Assembly: GCA_029339195.1 (NCBI GenBank)
Contig: JAPTJF010000018.1
Coordinates: forward strand, 223,649-287,648
From: Micractinium sp. NFX-FRZ
Lineage: Eukaryota > Chlorophyta > Trebouxiophyceae > Chlorellales > Chlorellaceae
Length of the DNA: 64,000 nt
Direction: 5' to 3'
This document shows positions 11,886-23,301 of the stretch, piece by piece. The notes beneath the pieces are model-generated. The model was not told the DNA's origin and did not search any database. It saw nothing but the letters and a program-made list of their open reading frames with translations. Position numbers and translations under genes: made by a program. The stretch's first letter is position 1, and every line of letters begins with the position of its first letter.

Positions 11886-14800
11886 TCAGCGGTACGCCAA
11901 ATAGGTGGGCGTGGAGCTAAATTTATTATAGTCGTGAACCACCTGCGGGCAGGGGGAAATGGGGCAGGAGGTCGGAAGCGGTGAACTTCATTGGCAGGCG
12001 GTGCAGGGAGACGGGCGGGCACGGGGGCAGCGCGGTTGGCACATGAGCGCAACTGAGCATGGAAGCGTTGCAAGATTGGCGTTTTTCTCTGACTGCAGAG
12101 GGCAGGTGGAGTGCTAACCACGTTGCAGAGCGACGTGCATTCTGCTACAATTGATGCTGCGGCATCATGCTTGATTCCCGGGCCTTGCCGCTTGTGGAAA
12201 GCATGCGCATGCCGCACCCACTTTGTGCACCAAAGCGTCCCTCAATTCACACTACTGAGCGAAACACTCCAAGACACGGCGCAATACAGACCCACGTTGC
12301 ACGCAGCCCTAAAACTACCGCTTCTGCCTGTGGGCACCGAGCCACCCTACGTGCCATATCAACACCGGGTGACCCACCTTGTGCGCCGCCTTCAGGAAGT
12401 CTTCTTCTGTCACCGCGTGCCTACGCGCACGGATGGCAAACATACCCGCCTCCTGCAAGTCGGGTGGGAGTCAGTGGGGAGTCAGCGGGGGAACAAGAGG
12501 CGGGAGGCTTAGGGAACGAGTGGGGAGTCGGTGGGGGGGGCAGCCAGAGGCAGAGGTGATCCGACCGGCTGCGATGTGCGCTGCCCACCACAGGTCGATG
12601 GGGCCGGGAAGCGGCGTCACGCTAATGGAAATTATTGGAAAAATGCAGATGCCTGCCCCTTGGAGGCCAGGCACAGGAGTGCGCCAAGCATGCACCCAAC
12701 TGCACCCAAACAAGGCTGCTGCATGCATGCTGCGCAGCGCTGCTGGCAGACGTAGAGCAGCACAGAGCTCACCGTGCACACCGAGCGGATGTCGGCGCCG
12801 GTGGCGGCGGGGCACAGCCGCGCCAGCAGCTCGAACCTGCGACAAAGTGGGTAGGGGGGTGGAGGGGGAGGGGATGTGTGGACTGTTGGAGGCAGACCAG
12901 CGAGGAGGTGAGGGTGTAGATGCGGAGGGGATGTGTCGGCGGTTGGAGGGGCGCCTCACCCCACCAAGCAAGCAGCGTCAAACTGAACCACCCACCCACC
13001 TGCGCCCACCCACCGAATGCCGCGCTCCAGGCTCATTGCCCTGGAGTGTATTCGGAAGATGTGGGCCCTCCCTGCCAGGTCTGGCAGGTCGAACTCGATG
13101 CGCCTGTCCACGCGGCCGGGGCGCAGCAGGGCCGGGTCCAGAATGTCGGGGCGGTTGGTGGCCAGGAGGACCTGCAATTTCATAATGTTTGATTATGGGT
13201 TGCAGAGAGGTTGGTGGCCAAAAGGACCTGTAGTTGCAACGCTTGATCATCGGTCGAGGGTGCTGCATGCAGCAGGGACATCAAGCCCGCTAGATGCTGC
13301 CCCCCGCCCCCACACCGGTGGGGTACCCCCCCCCCCCCCCCTCGCCGCAGCATAGCACAGTGCAGCACAGCGCAGCACAGCGCAGGGCAGCACAGCAAAG
13401 CGCAGCACACCTTGGTGCTCCCGCGAGCATCAAAGCTACGGTATACCCAGCTGGTACATGACGTCCAGCCAATGCCTGCGCACATCCTACCCACAACCTT
13501 TAGGAAAAGGTCTGCACACGAAACTCTCAAAGCACGGCACACCTTGATGTTGCCGCGCGCATCAAAGCCATCCAGCTGGTTCATGATTTCCAGCATCGTG
13601 CGCTGCACCTCATTGTCACCTGCGGTGCAGAAGCAGTGTGGGTCAGAAGGGCGCAGGGGAGGGGAGGGTCGGCAAGGCGGATGCGCGGGTGCGCACACGA
13701 GCCAGCAGAGCGGGCGGGGCGCGGAGGGGAGAGCGCAGCAGCGGCAGCCACAGCAGCATGGGCCCACCGCTGCATGCATGGCGGCCCCACTTGCACGTGC
13801 CCCGTCCGAAGCCACCTCCCTCCTTAACTCAAGACCCCCACCACTGCGACCAGCTGATCGTGGCATCTGCAATCACGACTACAGGCGCGGCAGGCCCCAC
13901 GCACACACCGAAGCCCTGCTCACCTCTTTCCTCCCTCGTGCATGCCTTCATGCGTCCCCAACCTTGCCTGACTCCTCACCTCCCTTCTCCTCTGCTTGGA
14001 CGCCCCCGCATCCCACCACATGCACAGCCATGCACACTGCCAAGAAATGCGTGCCAGCAGTGCTGTTGCCACACACACTGACCTCCCTGCTCGCCAGTGC
14101 TTGTCCCTCCCCACGCTTGGGCCTCCCAACCTCACCTCCCTCCTCGTCTGTGCGTGTCCCCCCCACAGCATCCACCTCGTCAAAGAAGATGATGGCCGCC
14201 TTTTTGGAGCGCGCCAGGCTGAAAATCTCACGCACCTGCGCAGGGGGAGGGGGTGTAAGGAGAGGTGGCTTGTGAGCAACAACAACATACGTGTGTATCA
14301 GACAGAAGCCCGACAACAACAAAAATAAAAGCGAAAAATAAGATGGCTGGCTTCTGATAGCGGCCACGCTCTTGCTCACCAGCCGCGGCCCCTCCCCCAT
14401 ATAGCGGTGTACCACCGCTGTTCCCCTCGCACACACTCCAGCCCCGACCCACCCCCCACGCTGCCAACATCCAAGCAACTGCGGCAGCGAAGCCAGCCCC
14501 GGGGAGCACCCGTCCTGCACCCTCCACACCCACACCTTGACCCACACGCTCACCAGCCGCACCCTGTCACCCGAGTAGCGCTGCTCCTGCCTCGGTCGAC
14601 CTTCATCTGTGCCCGCCCCCGCCCCCTACCCCCCTGCTGGGACCTGGGACCTGGGACCTGGGACCAACTGCTCCTTGCCCCACCCCACCCGCTCCTTTGC
14701 AAACCCAGGGAGCTCACCAGGCGCGCCCCCTCCCCCACGTAGCGCTGCACCAGTTCGCTGCCAATCACCCGGATGAAGGCAGCGTCGGTCCGGTTGGCGA

Positions 14801-17800
14801 CCGCGCGCGCCGCCAGCGTCTTGCCTGCAGCAGGGGAAGGTCGAGAGTTGTTGAAAGGCAGCACCCGTGCGGGTGGCAACAGGCAAGCGGTGCCGGCATC
14901 TTGCCCGCAGACAGGGTCAACAGTATACATGGCAGGGAATGGGGCGGCAGGCTGAAGAACAGTGGAAAGTGGTGAGATTCGAAGCAGGCAGCGCACGGTG
15001 GCAGGTGCGGAACTGCAGCACACAAGCTCCTGAGGGCGGCTGCCCGGCCCCTCCACCACCACCCCTGTCCCATGAAGGCCGCACAGCAGGGTGCACAGCA
15101 CATGACAGGCTGGCGCATGTTGCACTTGACTACTCACACACAAGGCTGGCGCATGCTCTGGGCATGGCGCTAGGCAGCACTGTGTGCACTGGCGGAGGCG
15201 CCTTTTAGCGCTATCAGTCACTCATAACGCATGTTGACACCCCTCAAGGGGGTGAGCATTCCCCACAGCCACACCTGTGCCCGGCGGCCCGCACAGAAGC
15301 GCCCCCCGCGGCGGCTCCATGCCCAGCTGTATGAACCTGCTGGGGCGCGGGTGGCGGGTGGCGCAGGCGGCAGCTGCGCACTCATGCCCTGCCGTGCCAA
15401 CAGGTGAGATGAAAGCAGGTATGAGATACAGCCCACTGGGCAGCTACAGCCCAGCAGGTGTGCAGCCCAGCTGATGACGGGCAGCAGCAGGAGCATCAGA
15501 AGCAGCAGGAGCATCAGAAGCAGCACGCGGCAGCAGCAGCAGCAGCGGCAGCAGCAGCCCCAGCAGCAGCCCCAGCAGCAGCAGCAGCAGCAAGTGTGCC
15601 ACCAGAGCCCGCCCACCGCTCCGGGTTGAGCAGCGGCAGCTCCACCACCTCCTGCAGCCTCTTGATCTGCTCGTCGCATCCGCCCACGTCGCTTCAAACA
15701 TAACAAAGGGACATAACGGGCACGGTTAGTTGGCACACTCTCTGTTTATTGGGGAAAGCAGCTCTCCGCCCAACGCAGCCACCCACGTCGCTGCAGGACA
15801 ACGTGCAATGCAGTGCAATCAAAACGCGGTGGGGGCGTCAGTTACGGCACGTGCATGATGAGGTCGGCTCCGCCACTTCTTCGTGCGGTAGGGAGCGGCG
15901 GCAGAGGGCAGAGGTTTTGAGGGTGGCTCAGCGGCACACGCAACGGCAACATGTGCCTTCAGACATGGGACGCTGCACCCTGTAGGCTCGTCCGGTTGCC
16001 CGGTACTGCCCCTCAGCATCATGCACTGCGCTGCCCTAATCTGCCTGTTCAGCATGCGCCCCCGGGAGCATCATGCTCACCGAGTGTCCCGTCGACTTCC
16101 TGTACTGCCCCAAACCACACTACACATCTATGCGCTGCCCCAAACATTCACCTGTACGTCACATACGGCCGCTCCTGCACCTGCATCATGCCCATCCCAT
16201 GGCCCCACACCACCCTGATCTCATACTGGGGCACCAACACCACAGCTGCACCTTGCCATTGTCGCAGTGCTGCAGTGTAACAGCCACAGCCTTCTTGACC
16301 TTCTTAGCGGCGGGCTTGCGCCCTATCACCTTCTGAGCTAAGAAGGACAAGAAGGCTGTGGCTGTTACACTGCAGCACTGCAACAATGGCAAGGTGCAGC
16401 TGGTGTTGGTGCCCCCAGAACACCTCGGCCGCCCCCCGGGTTACCTGTACGTCACATCCGGCCGCTCCTCCACCTGCATCATGCTGACCTCACCATTCAG
16501 CCAACTTCTGCACTGCCCCCTAACCACAATACACATCTATGCGCTGCCCGCCCCCGTTCAACTTTACGTCACAAGGCGCACAAGGCTGACCGCCTGGTCC
16601 AGCTTCTTGGGCACAGGCCCGACCCACACTGTACCACCTCACCCCGCCACCCAGCTTGCCTGTACTAACCTGTACGTCACATCCGGCCGCTCCTCCACCT
16701 GCATCATGCTCACTTCGTGGTCCAGCTTCCTGGGCAGGGGCAGCTGGATGCGCAGGCGCTGCGGGTCCACACCCACCCGCATCCCCTCTTCCACGTCAGT
16801 GGGGGCCAGCCGCTCGCCCAGGCCCACTACAAACTGCGGGGGCGGGGCGGCGGGAGGGGAGGGCAACAGCGGGAGGGGCATGAGAGGGGTGGGGGCTGTG
16901 TTGCACGAGTTGTGGGCATGCCCGCCCCTATGGTATAGGTGCCGGCCAATCGGCCAGGCCTGCTACGAGGTGCATTGGGGGCCGGGCAGGGCATTGAGGG
17001 GTGCGGGCGTGCAATGCGTCTGCTGTCTGGACGGCAGGCAGCCGCCCGGCCTGGTTGCCCAGGCTCCCCCACAAGCTGTGAGAGAGCAGGGTGGTGTGGC
17101 AGTGCCAAGCTGGCTGGCCAGAGAGGTGGGGGGGGGGGGGGCGGTGGTGCATCAATTAGTTGAAGTTGAGGAGCAAGGTGGTGAGGAAGGGGGAGGGGAG
17201 GGAACATGCGGGCCATGGGAGCCTGGGAAAGGCATGGGTGGGCCGTCGGACAGGAGGACTGGGGAGTGAGTGTAGTGCAGGCAGGCAGGCAGGCGCACCC
17301 CCACACCCTCCATTCCCCCCCTGCTCCCCACTCCCGTGCCGCTGCCCCACCCCCGCTTGCCTTGCCCATGCGAGGCATGTCAATCGTGAAACGAGGCTCC
17401 GCTAGCGCTGCGTCCCCTTCCAGCTTGGAGGTGCACTTGACCACCTGCTTGGGTGTGGGCAGGGCAGGGGTGGGGCAGGAGCGTTGGGGCGGCAGGAGGG
17501 GAGGCGAGTGGGCACGGAGGCAGGGCACCCGCCGAGCTGGTTGGAGCAGCTGACCACCAGTGGGGGGCGGGGCAGAGGAGAGCGGGGTTGGTGCGGGCCA
17601 AAATTGGCTGGAGGAGTGATTGGCACGGGGGTTTTCATGTCTTAAACTACATCCATCAGCAGCCGCCCCTGCCCCTGCCCTACCTGCTCCTCCTGCACCG
17701 CCGCTCGTGCACCCAACCCATGCCGCCCCAACCTGCTCTCCAATCAAACATCCACTGCTAGAACCCCTCCTTCTGGGGTTCAGTTACCCTGAGTGACCTG

Positions 17801-18594
17801 CCCAGACGGCTCCTCCTGCAGCGCCTGCCTGGCTGCCCTATCCTGCCTTTGATCCAACTGCTCCACTCCAACGTAGTTTGATTGGGATCTGTTGTTGGCA
17901 CCACAAGTTGCCCGCACCTCCCACCTGCAGGGACAGCTCCTCCTGCAGCGCCTGCCTGTCTGCCGCCAGGTCCCAGCGCATCTGCGGGGCCAGCCCTGTG
18001 CCCTGCTCGTGGATGCATGCCGTCGCGTGCACCTGCGAAAGGAACGAGCGGGGGGGGCGGGGGGAAGGCGGATTGGGTGCACAGGGGAGCAGCTCACCTG
18101 CTTGCATGGCACGGGTGCCCGTGCCCGCCTATCTGACCCTGTTGACGCCCACGGTGCGGTGCTAGCGACTGGCAAGGGCACCACTGGAAGGAGGTGATGC
18201 CCCCTGCCAGCACGCTGCTGACTCAGCCAGGGACCGATACACCGCCTCATGCTGGGTGCTGCGTTGTGGCGGGTGCCGCTGCCTGCGCCAAGCCTGCCTC
18301 CTCCCCCACCTTCTTGTCCAGAGCCTGTATCTCACTCTCCAGCCGGGCAATGTGGGAGGCGTACGGCCCTGCAGGCAGCAGAAAAGCGCGGCGGCGGCGG
18401 CTGCACGAGCGCGTGAGTGCGGCGGCGGGCTGCAGTACCAGGCGTGATCCGCCGAGCTGTGGCCCTAGGACTCTGCCTGCGCCCCTCCCCCCGGGCGCGC
18501 CTGCAAGGTATGAGTTCAGCAGCTGCACGTCGGTCTCGCTCAGGGGCTGGACTTCTCGCCGCTTGTCGGGTTCCCCGGCAATGTGTGTCGCCAT
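11886..18594 (-). CDS. RPT1: 26S proteasome regulatory ATPase Rpt1 (PSMC2), 427 aa, 14 exons
   Basis: This is an AAA+ subunit of the 19S base that unfolds substrates into the 20S core. Exons (minus): 18594-18501, 18368-18310, 18032-17925, 17444-17361, 16833-16670, 15691-15617, 15336-15275, 14824-14718, 14235-14136, 13619-13543, 13171-13014, 12836-12773, 12452-12378, 11942-11886. All phases agree. Rpt1 diagnostic stretches are [17 protein letters not shown] and [15 protein letters not shown]. Walker A GPPGTGKT is near residues 211-218, Walker [10 protein letters not shown] near 266-274, then [17 protein letters not shown]. The C-terminus [12 protein letters not shown] matches Rpt1 and lacks an HbYX tail, as expected. 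The length fits the family. Intron 1 (GCGCGC) and intron 4 (GCAAGC) appear to have GC donors. Several introns hold decayed copies of neighbouring exon edges, and one holds a long hairpin. Identity is very secure. Confidence 0.97.
13195..13465 (-). repeat. Decayed copies of Rpt1 exon 11 acceptor and exon 10 donor in one intron
   Basis: Around 13195-13240, GGTTGGTGGCCAAAAGGACC repeats the start of the exon ending at 13171 (GGTTGGTGGCCAGGAGGACC at 13153-13172). Around 13405-13465, the block encoding FDAR followed by CACACCTTGG repeats the end of the exon at 13543. The two copies sit in the same intron, one from each flanking exon. Confidence 0.75.
14372..14590 (-). repeat. Two decayed copies of the Rpt1 exon 8 donor edge
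   Basis: The true exon end encodes GEGARLV and is followed by GTGAGC (exon low edge 14718). Copies near 14378 and 14550 translate to GEGPRLV- and GDRVRLV-like ends, each followed by GTGAGC. They lie downstream of the real donor in the intron, so three tandem donors are available. Confidence 0.8.
15484..15592. repeat. CAG/AGC-rich low-complexity tract in an Rpt1 intron
   Basis: This contains imperfect runs of GCAGCAGCAGC mixed with two near-identical AGCAGCAGGAGCATCAGAAG units. It lies in the intron between the exons ending at 15617 and starting at 15336. No coding signal was seen. Confidence 0.7.
16150..16669 (-). repeat. Three decayed copies of the Rpt1 exon 5 donor edge
   Basis: The genuine exon end encodes [14 protein letters not shown] (16670 upward). 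Near 16150, 16440 and 16565 the plus strand again reads TACGTCACA followed by further exon-like sequence. The first two copies continue GGCCGCTCCTSCACCTGCATCATG, split here only by one variable base. The 81-base inverted repeat sits between the first and second copies. Confidence 0.75.
16227..16417. repeat. Long near-perfect inverted repeat (arms about 81 bp, loop 28 bp)
   Basis: The left arm 16227-16308 and right arm 16337-16417 are reverse complements, apart from two substitutions and a two-base indel. The spacer 16309-16336 reads GGCGGGCTTGCGCCC and onward. The transcript of either strand would fold into a stable hairpin. The right arm, read on plus, has an open frame containing [18 protein letters not shown], so it may be a captured coding fragment in inverted orientation. 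I could not match it to a family. It lies in Rpt1 intron 5. No clear target-site duplication was seen, so a MITE origin is only one option. Confidence 0.85.
17795..17835 (-). repeat. Copy of the Rpt1 exon 3 donor edge
   Basis: CTCCTCCTGCAGCGCCTGCC near 17811 repeats the genuine exon sequence at 17937-17956 (encoding RQALQEEL). It ends in a degenerate donor. It lies downstream of the real exon in the intron. Confidence 0.7.
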
Positions 18595-18848
18595 CGTGCC
18601 GGAAGCTCATTTGTCGATGTAATGTGCTTTGGACCGTTTCGGAAGCCGCTTTCGCCTCTCAGGGAAGGGGCTGAGCTGGCACCGCCGCCAGCCGCCTGGC
18701 GCCGCCGCACAACGTGCCTCGTGGAGCTGCTCAGGCTGGTCAGAGCAGCTAGCTTGGTTCAGAGCGCTGGCATCAAAAGGGATCCACCAGCCTGTCAACA
18801 ATCGGCCCTAACTCAGGGCTGTGCATGGCAGCACCGGCTTCCGTGTGC

Positions 18849-19275
18849 TGCCACGGGTGCCGCCTCTGCTGCCGCAACTGGCACACCCCCAGCGCTTGGC
18901 GCGTGTACGTGGCTGCCAGAGGGATGGTAAGTCACAGCCGACCAATGGGACGATACACAGGGCTTGCTCCTTGCATCGCACCAATCAACCAATAGCCCCT
19001 GTGCACCCGAGCGCGTGCGCCGATCAGATGGCGCAAACAGTCACTGGTGTGACACCAAGCCTGTTTCTTGCTTGCCTCTTGTGCATGTGTCCCCTGTATT
19101 CCGCCACTGCTTACATGGATTCACCATACCCGCGGCACGGCCTGCCGACGCTGCCAGTCAGTCAGTGGGCCAGGGCCAGGCGGGTGCCAGCACAGCACAG
19201 CAGTCACTCCCCACCAGGTCAGCATGCCGGTCACATAGAGATCCAGCGGCCACCAGCCGGTGATAGGCAGCGGGG
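18849..19275 (-). pseudogene. Degenerate duplicate fragments of the adjacent membrane gene's last exon
   Basis: Read on minus, 19275-19195 gives TGWWPLDLYVTGML then WWGVTA. The neighbouring gene ends TGWWALDVFVGSML then WWAVTA. Further along, 18926-18870 gives IPLAATYTR followed by CQLRQQ, matching VPLAATYTRE...CRLRQQ of the same exon. The order shows the tail of one copy followed by the middle of another, so at least two decayed tandem copies lie beyond the gene's stop. Neither forms an open gene. Conservation is better at protein than DNA level. Confidence 0.6.
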
Positions 19276-19363
19276 TCTATGCCATCTCTTCTGCGCTCTT
19301 GCTTACATCATGTTGCCGTTCACTAGCTAGGTATATAAGGCCCAGGCAGGGGCCCAGGCTGGA

Positions 19364-21087
19364 CTAGGCCGCAAGAGGCGCCAGCGCAGTCACAGCCCAC
19401 CAGATCAGCATGCTGCCCACAAACACATCAAGGGCCCACCAGCCAGTCAGCGGCATCCCTGGCTCCGCCTGCTGCAGCCGAGCCAGGCGCTCCGCCGCTG
19501 TTGCCGGCTGCTGCCGGGGCTCCTGCTGCTGCCGGGCCAGGCGGGACGCCGCTGCTGCCGGCTGCTCCCGCTGGCCCCCCTGCATCTGCTGCCGCAGCCG
19601 GCAGGTTTCCAGGGCTCGGTGTGCGTGCCACTCGCGCGTGTAAGTGGCTGCCAGTGGGACGGCCAGCGCCAGCAGTGTCCACAAGTGCCAAACGATGGCC
19701 AGGCACTGCCGCATGGGGGTGAGCGCCTCGGCCTCGGCTGGAGAGAAGGCGCGGTTGGTGGAGCCGCTGCAGCGCAAGGGCCACGTGGCCCAGGGGGAGG
19801 TGCAGTTGGCGGGATACCACGCTTGGCGGCTGCCCATGCGCGTGCAGGCAGGAAGGCAGCCAGGCAGGCAGGAAGGCGGGCAGGCAGGCGGGCAGGCCAG
19901 CACACACATGATGTCAACAGCCTCACATTCGAGGGCGCTAGCATGATGCCATGGCAGGCAAGTGATGCCAGCGCACGCTGAGTGCTGTCACTTGCTTGCA
20001 AACGTGCGTGAACCCTGCCCCCACGGCCATCGCCCAGCCACCCCACCATCCCCGCCCCCAGCGGCACTCACTGCAGAGCGTCGAGGGCGCGAAACAGGCC
20101 GCCCAGCGGATCCCAAATGCCAGGGGCGCCCAACAGCGTGCGGCAGTAGCGGGGCGCCCCCGCCAGAGGCCCCGCGGCCACCAGCGGCAGCGCCACGCAG
20201 CTCCATGCCAGCACCATCTGGCAATCGCAGTGGTAGATGCACGCCCAGAGCGGTCCGCCTGCAGAGGAGATGCGCAGGGGTGGGAGGGCGTACGTGTTGC
20301 CTGCTGGGCGCTGGCACAGCGCGCATAGCAGGGAAGGTCAGGCGAGGGATGGCGGATCGGGGCTGACGTGGCTCTCAAGGACGCATGGGTTCTTTTTGTG
20401 TGGCGCCATGCCAGCATTGTCCTCACCTATGAGAAGCATGAGGAGCAGCAGCAGCGGGCTGCCGGCGTGAGAGTGTGGGGTGCTGACGTGGCTGCTGCCC
20501 ATGCCTGCACAGCACAGCTCGGAGGGTGGCTCAGCTGCTGGTGGGGCGCTGGCCCAACCTCACCAGGTCAACTTGCTGAATATACAGTGCAAGGCACACT
20601 TGCTTGCAATAACTGCCACGTAGGGTCCCCCTGGCCTTCCCATACCTATGACCCAAACCGTGGCGCTCTGGCCCAGCAGCGCCAGCAGCACAAATGCCTC
20701 CCTCCGGCGCACATATGCCGCACGCTGCCGCGTCGCCAGCTGGGCCAGGCACTCTGCCAGCAAGCACCAGGCAATGGCGACGGCCGTAACGCCTGCAGCG
20801 TGAACAAGGGTGTTGCATGAAAGGGGGGCTGTAAACAGCAGCCAGTGCAGTGGGCGGCGCTGGCTCGTGGGAGTCATGCCGCCGTCATGAGCGCATGCCG
20901 GAATGACAACCAACTGCTCCTGCGCATCCCCTGGACCTCTGCCCCACAAAGTGTCCGCCGTCCACTCACCCAGTCGTCCGTCTCGGAACAAGATGATTAA
21001 AAGTATCCACAGCAGGACGGAGCGGGATGACACTCTCCAGCACAGTGCGTCAGCGGCGGCGCTGCGCTCGTTCAGCTCCCTGCACAT
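19364..21087 (-). CDS. Orphan multi-pass membrane protein (331 aa)
   Basis: I do not recognise the family. Exons (minus) 21087-20970, 20792-20646, 20504-20427, 20258-20072 and 19829-19364 join in phase to 332 codons. Hydrophobic segments include [68 protein letters not shown] and a C-terminal LDVFVGSMLIWWAVTALAPL, so at least six membrane spans are likely. Before the last span is a charged Arg/Gln-rich coiled region made of two or three imperfect units of the form AAAASRLARQQQ / ATAAERLARLQQ. The start is the first ATG (MCRELNERS); an upstream exon cannot be excluded because a CAG follows it. Decayed copies of the last exon lie downstream. Confidence 0.6.
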
Positions 21088-22837
21088 CGAACAGGACCGC
21101 CAGGTGGGTGCAGTTGAGTGGCCGGCGATGGAGCGTGCGTGCACACGGGAAACGGGATTAAGTGCAAGGGCACGAAGTGTGAGATGCAGGCAACTACTGG
21201 CGGTGGCGAGCGGCGCTTATTATATATGCAGCTGCGGCGGCAGTCGCCGAGCGACCTTTTTGGCGCGCTGAGCCGGAGCCTCCGCTGCGAGGTCGCTGCA
21301 TTCTGTTCGCTGGTTTATGAAAGCCAGCTAGAGGGCGCACGCAGGCAGTAACAGCTGATTATTGCTCCGCTTATTGCCTGCTCGGCGGCGCACCTACGCA
21401 GGCGGCTGCCGGCCAGGTCTCGCAGCCTTCGCGCCAGAGAAGCAATGGGCATAGCGAAGCTTGATGCAAATGCATTCCAGAGACGGGGCATTTACGCCAG
21501 AACTTAGACAGGGGAAGGGGCACTTTTTGGGTTTCACGTGTTGGCCTCAGGTATTGCAGCCGCAATGTAGGGTTGGGGTCCCTTGGAGTGAGCGTCCTAG
21601 AGATGTGTAACGATTGGGATGCATTGCAGGCGCCCAGGACCCTGAAACCGGGCCCGCTGTAAAACTGCCACCTGGCGCTGCTGCCAGCCGTCACCGCCGG
21701 CGCGCGCCTCCCCGCCTGACTGCATGTTGCTGATTCCACAAACCCAAACTCAAAGCTTTCAGTTATGTAATATGCAGCATTAGGACGGCTTCCCTGCGCC
21801 CTTCGCACCACCATCATACTGGCCACATCAGATCTGGCCGCTCTGCACCTGCTGAGAGTGCTCGGCGGCGGACGCGCCGCTCACCCATTGAAGTGAGGCC
21901 AGCCGGGCGCAAGCGCCAGCAGGACACAGCTGCAGCTGCCATACTCCATCCACCCGGACGCTGCTCTGTGGCACTGCTCTTCTACCCTCGACTCAATTCC
22001 AATCCGCTGGTTGCAAGTTCAGGGAAAGAACGTGCATTCATTCGATTTGGTGGTGCCAGTGTGAGCGCCATGACGGGTAGGCGTAAGAGAGCGCCATGTG
22101 CAGGAGGGTCAAGCGGTGAACACGGACACGACATGGAGACGACGAGCAGCAATGCAGCATCACACCGTGATCTCAACTGTCACCACCTGCGGTGCCTCGT
22201 GCTCATCCCCGCGCCGCCTGCTGTTCCCTTTCGGGCGTGCCAGCACCGACTGCGGCTGCCGCTTCGGCAGCTGCCATTGCTGCTCCTGCTGCGGGCGCTG
22301 CTGCGCGTGCTTCTGCTGCTTGCCAGCTGCCGGCAAGGCCGGATGCCAGGACCACCCCTGTGGCAGGGAGGCTTGTGCCGCTGTGAAGAGCGCCTGAGCC
22401 CTGCGACACCAATGGGTGAACAAGGAGTGAAGTTACTGGCAGGGACCAAGGCAGGGGCAGATGGCTGTTGGCAGATGGCATCGGACGCAGTGCCACGGCG
22501 CTCCACAGACCCCCACTGGCAGCAGCCAATCAAAGCACGCAGCCTGCTTTGCCAACGTTGGGCGCACCTGCTCTGCACCTCTTCCCAGTATGCTGTGGCT
22601 TCTTGCAGCCAGCGCTGAGGGTGGGGCGCGTCTGTGGAGTTTGCCCGGGAATGCTGCAGAGTGAGGCCAGCGCTGGCAGGTGCGGCGGCGTGAGCGGTGG
22701 CTCTCTCGAGGGCAGCGTCAGAGCCAGCGCTGCTCACGCCCTCCACGCTCACTGAGCCGCCGTTGAGTGTGATCGAGATCAGTATTTTTCTGGGGCCGCG
22801 CGCTTCCTACAGGCGCAGTAAACTTAGGTTCCCCAAG
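21088..22837. other. Intergenic region with no assignable gene
   Basis: Open frames exist on both strands, the longest a plus frame at 21893-22618 and minus frames at 22752-22180 and 21826-21371. None has recognisable motifs, and composition suggests random GC-rich frames. The stretch 21340-21830 is richer in A and T than its surroundings. I see no RNA gene or transposon protein. Confidence 0.4.
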
Positions 22838-23050
22838 TCAGCGTGAGGCAGAGGCGGCCCGGCTGCCAACGCCGCTGCTGAGCAGCTGTGCCTGGCACAA
22901 CCAACACCTGGCATGCACTCCTTCAAGGGTTCAGGTCCAACCTCGCACCTTGTTACCGCCGTTTTGTATCGCCAACAGGATGCAAAGGACCAGGGCAAGC
23001 AGCAGCCAGCCGCGCCCATCCCAGGCGTCCCTCTCCTCGTGCGACTTCAT
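22838..23050 (-). CDS. Possible 49-residue single-span membrane peptide
   Basis: Two exons, 23050-22949 and 22885-22838, are flanked by a good donor (AAG then GTGCGA) and acceptor (GGCACAG) and join in phase to a stop. The product starts MKSHEERDAWDGRG, has a hydrophobic span WLLLALVLCILLAIQ and a short Ser/Arg tail. No family is recognised. A chance structure is quite possible at this size. Confidence 0.25.
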
Positions 23051-23301
23051 GGCTGGCCGTCTGTCAGGCAATCCGCGATGCGTTAGATGACGAAACGCGC
23101 GCACAGCGGGTGTTGAAGTCGACAGCAGACGAAGTTGAACACAAATTGCTGTGCTGTGCCAGCTGTTCCTGTATGCCCTGCCCTGCTGGCACATGCCCCC
23201 AACCGCTTCCAAATCACATAGCCTTTGCATCTCGTGGAGGTGTTCAATTACTTCATGGACGGGTAATGACAAGTGAACAATCCGAGCCTGCCCCCAAAGC
23301 A

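Noticed and set aside
17131..17145. G-run, and the C-run at 13327-13341
   Set aside because: Simple homopolymer tracts in introns; possible sequencing weak spots but no feature in themselves.
21371..21826. 151-codon minus-strand open frame in an AT-richer patch
   Set aside because: Starts without ATG at the reported end, shows no family features, and could not be joined to a neighbour.
22180..22800. Long minus frame with ISITLNGGSVSVEGV and a helical segment
   Set aside because: An acceptor-like CCCCAG precedes it, but no upstream exon has the matching phase, and no end exon could be found.
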